From Halichondria panicea (lineage: Eukaryota; Porifera; Demospongiae; Suberitida; Halichondriidae), in the NCBI RefSeq assembly GCF_963675165.1, contig NC_087377.1:14814198-14878197 (forward strand): 64,000 nt of DNA. Reading direction: 5' to 3'. Below the pieces are notes generated by a model. The model did no database searches and was not told the origin of the DNA. It worked only from the letters and a program-made list of their open reading frames with translations. Position numbers and translations under genes: made by a program. Position 1 is the stretch's first letter; each line of letters begins with the position of its first letter. This document shows, in pieces, positions 56,970-64,000 of this stretch.

Positions 56970-59900
56970 ATGAATACTCTGATACTGTGTGTGTGCCTCC
57001 TCCCTGCTGCCCTAGCAGCTGTAGATCTCTCTTCCTACCCTCTCTCTCAAGAGCTAAGAGATGGGTACACATTGCACTGGAGCTTTAATGTTGAGGAGCA
57101 GAGCATAAGGTTTGCAGTGAATGTGAGCACCACTGGATGGGTTGGACTGGGACTGTCTCCCACTGGAGGAATGCCTAACTCTGACATTGTCATTGGATGG
57201 GTCAACAATGAAGGACAAGCCTTTTTGAATGTGAGCAATAATGAATCTGCAATTGCATTGTCATTCGGCATTTAATTAACGATTCAGGATCGCTTTGCTA
57301 CTGCACAAAGCCTTCCAACAGTAGATGTCAGTCAAGACTGGATCCTAGAGGCAGGAGAGCAAGTGGATGGATTCACTGTTCTTGCCTTTAGAAGAGATTG
57401 GGTCACTTGCGATACGGCACAGGACAGAGATATTAGGGTCAGCCTCCTATTGCCCATTAATTATTGTCATTGATCTTGAAATCAACAGGTGGATACAGTT
57501 CGTGTGATTTTCAGTTGGAACGATGCTGACCCTGTTGGAGATGATCCAAATCAAGTAATGTACCATGGTAACCAAAACCGAGGGACGTTCAGTCTTAACC
57601 TCCTGGGTGGTCAACAAGACCCACCCCCTGACCCTGCCGACCTGCAAACATTAAGTATCACTGTGTCTAATGTAAGTGCTCCTCGTTTACTCATTATAGT
57701 CTATAAAGATATGTGACCTGAAAATATTATGTCTGCATGTATGCATGAATGTCTGAGTGAGGTGTTTGATGCATGGCCATTAATTACACTAACGTTTATT
57801 CATCCATTCATAGCATAAACAAAGTAAGGTTGTTCTATGTGTGTGTATGCTTAACCACCACCTATATATATACGCACCAACTTGTGGTTTGAGAGTGACG
57901 TATATAGTATGACATTATTATATACATGTTGTCAGCTTTAACGCAGATTCAACAACAATATAGCTTAGATTAGGCAACAAAGAGACACTGACAAAAAAAA
58001 CAATTAAGAGTAGCACATGGACAATACAGGAAACAGTCTCTAGAACATTCTATACACAAAAAATAGAACTACTATAAATAGCTATTACATAAACGTCCTG
58101 TTCAGTCAACCACCTGATTAACTATCTACTTCAACAGCACCAACTTGTGGTTTGAGAGTGACGTATATAGTATGACATTATTATATACATGTACCGTAAC
58201 ATGGTTTATACTACAACTGCCATAGTTGCAAACATTCGTTACTAGTTAATCTACTTGATATTAGTTCTCACCATGTATAGACTTTACAACACTCGATTAG
58301 GTTAGATTCACTTTCTCATTTATAATTTCATTGGGATTCTACCTCACGTGATAAGTGATAGGGTTACATAAGAGATAAACATAAAATGACGTAATCATAA
58401 GGTGATAAAGTTCCAACAATAGGTGCATGGATATATATACTCCTCTTTTATGAACTCCTGATGCCGCCACGGATGACACCATAATAAATTTATCTGGTAT
58501 AATAGCCATTTGAGTAATTATACACACAAGAGAAATGTCAGTATAAAGCAACTAAACTATACATGTATTATTTCGGCATGCTAAGTCAGCTGGCATTATT
58601 GACCTCTGCAATCTTACACTCAGCACATTTTTCAGTGCAATCAGTGCTTGGCTGGCTTTATCAGCCACATGTTTTGAAATTAGATCACATTCATGAACAT
58701 CTGCTATAAAAACAAACCAAACCCTTCCGATAATTATTCTTAGTGCTGATCACATGATCTCCAGCCAATCAGCTTTCTGAAAGTAGTCAGGTGACCATGG
58801 ATTAAATAACTTAATCCACACTTAAGTGTGCTTTAAGTTGGTTTGTTAAATGCACACTATTCAAACAATCATAATACAAGCAGATTGAATCTGAATGTCA
58901 TCATAATTATAATAATAATACAAGCAGATTGAATATGTACACAAGCAAAGCTGAAAAGTATTAGAAAGTTGAATGTTATTGTTTCGACTTGTTTCATGTG
59001 TAGTAAGTGTACCAAATTGCTAACTTGACCATATATAGCATCGCTTTTTCGTCTGGAGAAATAGGCTCAGCTTGCTTCGAAGATGTACGTACCTGTACCT
59101 AAGCCAGATCCATATAATTGTTTCATCAAAGGTGCTTCGAATATCATAGCTTTCCAAAAGAGCAAACCAGATACTCATTGCCATATAGTTTGCGCACAAA
59201 GTTTCCCATCCAGTAAGCCAGATCAGCTGGAGGCATATCCAGTAGTGGGATCGGGACTATTGGTCAGCAGGAGAAATAAGTCGAGAACATGCCCAGTCAG
59301 TCCAGATAGCTTTAGCTCCTTCTCCTTTGCATCAGTTACTGGATCTACAAACCTACTAAAACTTGCTATTATACGTCTAGCTAGCCATGGCACCAGCAAC
59401 TGATTTAGAATGTAGCTAGATCTAGCTGCCACGAGGCTAGAGCTCACGTGACAGCACTAAATTGTTTAGAATACACCTAGCCAAGTCATGTGTTTTAATG
59501 CTGGTGCACTCGGATGGCCTCTCGGTTACGTAATGCACTCGGCTGCGCCTCGAGCACCACGTTAACCTCGAGGCCATCCTCGGCATGCAGATTAAAACAC
59601 TTAATCTTGGCTAGGTGTGTTCTAAATAATACATAGATGCATGCTAATGAATAGTAGAATCTCAATATAGAGCCGGACCAGACATTTCCGGATTATAACG
59701 GATGTCATTAATTGCTTATTAACGAAGAAACTTGTGTTAACTTTCTCCAATCAGTCTCCCTTAAGACTCCCAAGTTTTCAGTACTTGCAAGACAAGACAG
59801 GAAATACATACCACAAGTATTTTTGCATAGTTTCACAAGGATGACATCACAAAAACATTGTTTCATTATAAGGAGTGCATAATGATGACACCCAACAACT

Positions 59901-62900
59901 CACCAGATTGTAGTGAAGGGCGATTTTTTTCTGGATTTCCAAAGCTCATAACACGGACCATTTACTGAACTAGAACTTGTTACTAGGAGACAAATTAGTT
60001 CAATATGGAATGTATTGACTCAGCAAGTTTGGACTAGATTGAGATAGTGTGAACAGCTTGCGCAAAAACTCAAAGTTAGCATTCTGAATAGTCTCTGTGG
60101 TTGGTGGAACTCATGGCTGCATATCTCAGATGTGAAAGGAACCAGTGACTGCCTAAAGTATCAACTATAGTGCATCTGATGCATGTGCATGCTTTGCAGC
60201 AAACTAGAAAGCTTGAAATCATTCATGATGTGTTCTATGCTATTGCCAAGTTGTGTATTTATGTCGAAGTTTGTGTAACTGCTTTGCAAACACTATCATT
60301 TGTATGGCATTTACCTTGAATATGTTGTTATTTAGAATTGTATGATATATAGAGACAATTCTCAATGTTCTGTTCGTCTACGCTACCTACCGTAAACATA
60401 ATAAATTATTTTTGTCTAAGTTTAGAGAATTACGTGCTATAATGTGCAGCAAAACTTTTATTTACACAGATCACCATTCCGGCTGTTGGTACGACATACT
60501 GGTGTACTGCATTTGAGCTACCTGCTGAGGTTCAGGCCCAAAAACACTACATTACTAAGGTAGTCCTTATATACACAATAAGTGCCTGATCTGCTCTCAT
60601 TAAATTACTCATTGACACATGCTTTGAAACTATAATCATACTTAATGAAAGCATAATGACAATGATTATTAATTGTGCGTGATTGTTGGCGTTCTGTATA
60701 TAATTATATAGGGTACTCCATTCATCACTGAAGGCAATGTGGCCAATGTTCACCACATCCTGATCTATGAGTGTGACACTCTTAACAGTACACATGTGGG
60801 AGAGAGTGGTGTGTGTAGGGGGGAAGTGAGTGACACTGTGGCAGATTGTAGAGGGACATCATTGCTTTCCGGATGGGCTGTTGGAGGAACGGTACGGATA
60901 AATACTTTCCTGTGCTAACTATAATTATAAGCTCTTGCAGGAGTTTTATTACCCATCTGGTGTGGCCTATCCAATTGGAGGAGGCGGTCCCCGTTTTCTT
61001 GTTATGGAAACTCACTATGACAACCCTCAAATGAGATCAGGTACATAATCATATGTACTTTGAAATTGAGATTATTAGTTGGGTATAAATTCATGCAGAT
61101 ATTGTTGATAGCTCTGGACTAGTGTTTTCGTACACCTCAACTGCCCCAACGTTTGAAGCTGGTATTCTTCAGATTGGTTATACAGTGAGCCCGAACCACG
61201 TCATTCCTCCGGGTGCGTCAATATTCAACACCTTCGGTGAATGCAACGAGAAGTGCACATCAATGGTATATGCCAATATATACAGCTATCTATTAGCTGC
61301 ATGCATGCATGGGGTTATAATAGCATGACAATTTAATAGGTATTCCTATACGGTGGCCCTGAGCGCTACTAGTATAGTTCACCTTAGCTATACTTGATAG
61401 TTCACCTACCTTATAGCTACTTGGTATAGTTCAACTGCCTAAATTGGTAGTTCAACTACCTTAGCTACTTGATAGTTGACCTACCTTAGCTAGATCTACT
61501 TAGCCTTTCGAAGTTGGTGTAGTTGGTGACCTTTAAACTATGCTTGGTGATCATAACTATAGCTACATGGTTTTGAGTATGACTTTGAGTGGTGTGCTGA
61601 AGGTGTGGAGCGTGCGTGTTCTGGGCTGGCCTATATATCTCCATCATGAGCCAGGACTGATTTGTCTCCATTGCCTGATCACTTTACACTTCACTCATTT
61701 GGAAATTACAGTTTCTGATTTGTGTTATTGTCTCCCATGCACTTTCATCACTTGATTCATTTATTAACAAATATCAATACATGCAGTTAAGTTGTCCACG
61801 TTTATATCTCTGTGTAGGTCTATGCCTAATCCTATTCTTACCAACGCAGCACAATTGTCAAAATTCTGTACTAAACAATGGTTCTGGTGTGGTACTCTTG
61901 TCTTAATTGCATTGCTGTTACCCATAGGGTAGAACTGACCGGCTGCAGATAGTCCTCAGTACCTGTATATCAGTAGTGTAGCTCTCATTACAATAATAGT
62001 CGCTATGTAGTCGAGCATGGCTACAGAATTAACATACAGTTCAAAGGTCAACTTTGAAGTAGCTAAGGTAGTATAGAACTATTAGGTATAGCTAAGGTGA
62101 ACTACTAGTAGTGCTCAGGGCCACCGTATATTATTTTATGATTGATTTCACAGTTTATCGTGAGTTGGTTGCACATGCAATGCCAATGTCATGCTTTGCA
62201 TCAATAATATGCTTTATCAGTAATAGATGCATGTACGCAATGGGAGGATGCATTGTCCCATAGAGCTCTTATAGTTGTAGTTTGTAAGCTTATTATAGCT
62301 TTAAATGAAAGTTTCTATTTCAATTTATTCATGTAGTATTTTCCAAGTACGGGCATCACAGTATTCAGCAACGTCCTCCACACGCATCTAGCTGGTGAGT
62401 TTTGTTGCTACATGCACGGAGATTACAGCTTCTCACGCAAGTCATGTGTCTATGCATTTGTTAAATTACCCCATGCACCTGGGGTCTGTATCATAGCAAC
62501 TGCATGATGGGGCTTAACTATCACATTCCTCATGCATAAACTCCCTTAAGAGCGCATAATTATACTAGCCTCACAGCCAATCGGTAGGGGCAGGGCAGAT
62601 GGGTGGGGCTCGCTAAACACCATGCATGCAGGAAGGCATGAGATAAGGGTGGGACAAATGGACAAATTAGTGCGTAGCTTTTATATAGAAGCTTATAGCA
62701 CTGGCTGGGTCATACGCACAAGCTTGTCATTTGTTTTAATATTATAGCTATAATTATGTGTACAAGGTGAGGTATTAAGCATTTCATTCCAGTGGGTATA
62801 TAACAGCTATTATCCACTTCAAATTTATGGTAGTGTAAACATCCTTGGCCAAAAGCGAAGAGCTTTATGCCATAAATTCTGATGTATATATATATATATA

Positions 62901-63765
62901 GTGGACACATGGACACAAAGAGTATAACATGCAGTCATAACTTTACACAAGGTGTTGGAGTTACTTTGCACCATTATCGGAGACTTGATCAAGACTCCAG
63001 CACTTGCAGTGCATTAGAGGAATTGGCACCAATTGAAGACAACCCTTCGTACGACTTCAACTACCAACAATCCACTCTTCTTCCAAATCCTATCACAGTT
63101 TTGCCCGTGAGTTTCAAACAATGAGTTCCTGACCAGTGAAGTACAATGCTATATAATTATGTCTTATATATACGAATACAGGATAATTATGACAACAATG
63201 ACGATCATATAATTTTTTATCTTGCTTATTTTCAGGGAGATAGTCTTCGTTTGGAATGCAGCTACAACACTGAGAATAGAAACTCTACTACCCTGGTATG
63301 CCAAATATGCATAAATCTTACTTGACATGCATACTGCATATTTTCGAACACTTTTTTAGGGTGGACCAGCAACGATGGACGAAATGTGCCTGTCTTTCAT
63401 TTCCTACTATCCTCGTATGGGCCTTGCTAGCTGCATTAGTGTTCCAAATAGTAACGACCCCACATTTTTGCAAAATTTCTTAAGAGACCATGTTCCCCCG
63501 TAAGTATAATAATACTTTTCTATACAACTCTGTTGCAACTTACCAGGCTATAACAATGCACATGAACTCAACCCATAATTATATATACATTTTACTGAAT
63601 TACAGAAATGTGCTACTGGCACTGTTACAAGCTTCAATACAAGGAAGAAGTGCCCTAACTAATGCTTGGAACATGATAAACTGGAGTTCGGATGCAATTG
63701 ATTCTTTTGAGAGTGACTATCTTAATGGTCCCTTGATTGATGTCTGTATTCCTGTTCTTGTACAG
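56970..63765 (+). CDS. MOXD1: DOMON plus copper type II monooxygenase, MOXD1/DBH-like, copy 2 (3' partial)
   Basis: Twelve exons are visible: 56970-57230, 57288-57437, 57489-57671, 60470-60559, 60712-60891, 60941-61040, 61099-61265, 62337-62394, 62952-63106, 63236-63295, 63360-63499, 63606-63765. The last exon with stop lies beyond the window. The protein closely parallels copy 1, nearly identical over exon 1, with the same signal peptide and DOMON domain and the same copper ligands (VHHILIYEC, METHYDNP, LHTHLAG, DEMC). One extra intron (61041-61098) splits the exon that is continuous at 49035-49301 in copy 1. It is a tandem duplicate; the duplication must predate the transposon insertion that now separates the genes. 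Probably an extracellular or lumenal copper hydroxylase of unknown substrate. Confidence 0.92.
57877..58192 (+). repeat. Duplicated 55-bp segment in intron 3 of monooxygenase gene 2
   Basis: caccaacttgtggtttgaga followed by gtgacgtatatagtatgac is present at 57877-57930 and again at 58138-58192. Confidence 0.8.
59467..59625. mobile_element. MITE-like foldback, TIR AGAATACACCTAGCCAAG
   Basis: agaatacacctagccaag ... tgttttaat at the left pairs with attaaaaca ... cttggctaggtgtgttct at the right; the centre holds inverted ctcgag/gaggcc words. 159 bp in intron 3 of monooxygenase gene 2. Confidence 0.8.
61349..62129. mobile_element. ~780-bp foldback element
   Basis: tatacggtggccctgagc ... actagtatagttcacctta at the left and its inverted counterpart taaggtgaactactagtagt ... 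gctcagggccaccgtata at the right bound a non-coding interior in intron 7 of monooxygenase gene 2. Inner arms contain short reiterated tagttcacctacc words. Confidence 0.85.
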
Positions 63766-63780
63766 GTATATAAATTAAAG

Positions 63781-63999
63781 TTCAAGATAATAGCAAGCGG
63801 TATAAAAGGCATGCAACAGCAAAAGAGCAGAGTTCAATCGTGGGCAGATGAATGTGCATGAAAAATAGACATTTCTATTTTTAGCATTTCATGCAAATTC
63901 ACACATTTCTCCGCCCACGTTTGAATTCTGCTAGCTAGTGTACTAGATAGTGAGTTGCATGCCTTCTCTTCTTTTATATGCCCTTGATAATAGCATATA
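63781..63999. mobile_element. Foldback element at the window edge
   Basis: ataatagcaagcggtataaa ... gcatgcaac pairs with gttgcatgcc ... cttgataatagcata, and inside them ttcaatcgtgggc pairs with gcccacgtttgaa. It lies in the last visible intron of monooxygenase gene 2. Confidence 0.65.
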
Positions 64000-64000
64000 A

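Noticed and set aside
1-64000. tRNA, rRNA and CRISPR arrays
   Set aside because: No cloverleaf with A/B boxes, no rRNA-like stretch and no regularly spaced repeats other than micro- and minisatellites were seen by eye; a covariance-model scan would be decisive for tRNAs.

Overview
This is a eukaryotic (metazoan) genome segment. Genes are split into many short exons with GT-AG introns, the DNA is AT-rich and crowded with small inverted-repeat elements, and there is one 200-N assembly gap. The gene content (Calx-beta plus EGF secreted proteins, an Ig/FN3/Sushi receptor, jacalin-like lectin domains, NOMO, DOMON/copper monooxygenases) and the very compact introns suggest an early-branching animal, most likely a demosponge such as Amphimedon queenslandica. 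That species call is inference; nothing was searched.

Layout. 1-5725 (+): 3' part of a secreted Calx-beta/EGF protein with nine EGF exons, a 35-serine run and a basic RS-like tail. 6713-28636 (-): a complete 36-exon NOMO gene (1133 aa), tail-to-tail with the first gene; its introns are full of repeats and hold a small nested + strand mucin-like GPI-type protein gene (21010-21603). 29850-33152 (-): a type I receptor (signal peptide, Ig, FN3, three Sushi, TM, tyrosine-bearing tail) with a frameshifted Sushi exon and a second, decayed first exon. 34208-35185 (+): jacalin-like lectin domains broken by frameshifts. 36189-37250 (-): start of a secreted Calx-beta-like gene interrupted by the N gap. 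37641-43102 (+): an 11-exon beta-lactamase-like serine hydrolase (LACTBL1 type), divergent from the previous gene over a 390-bp shared upstream region. 44574-51097 (+) and 56970-63765+ (+): two tandem DOMON plus copper type II monooxygenase genes (MOXD1/DBH-like); the second runs off the window.

Between the two monooxygenase genes sits the most striking object: a 4656-bp P-element/THAP9-type DNA transposon (52251-56906) with perfect 32-bp terminal inverted repeats, a 7-bp target duplication, an apparently intact 844-aa spliced transposase on the minus strand, and a convergent 351-aa single-exon ORF of unknown function on the plus strand. It ends 15 bp before the TATA box of the second monooxygenase gene. 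A decayed copy of the same terminus lies at 32188-32219. About fifteen other foldback/MITE-like elements are visible, several with target duplications and one with an unoccupied site preserved in a local duplication.

Exon boundaries were derived by hand from reading frame, splice dinucleotides and phase. For NOMO, LACTBL1, the transposase and the first monooxygenase all exons join in frame from ATG to stop, which is strong internal support. UTRs and expression cannot be judged from the sequence.
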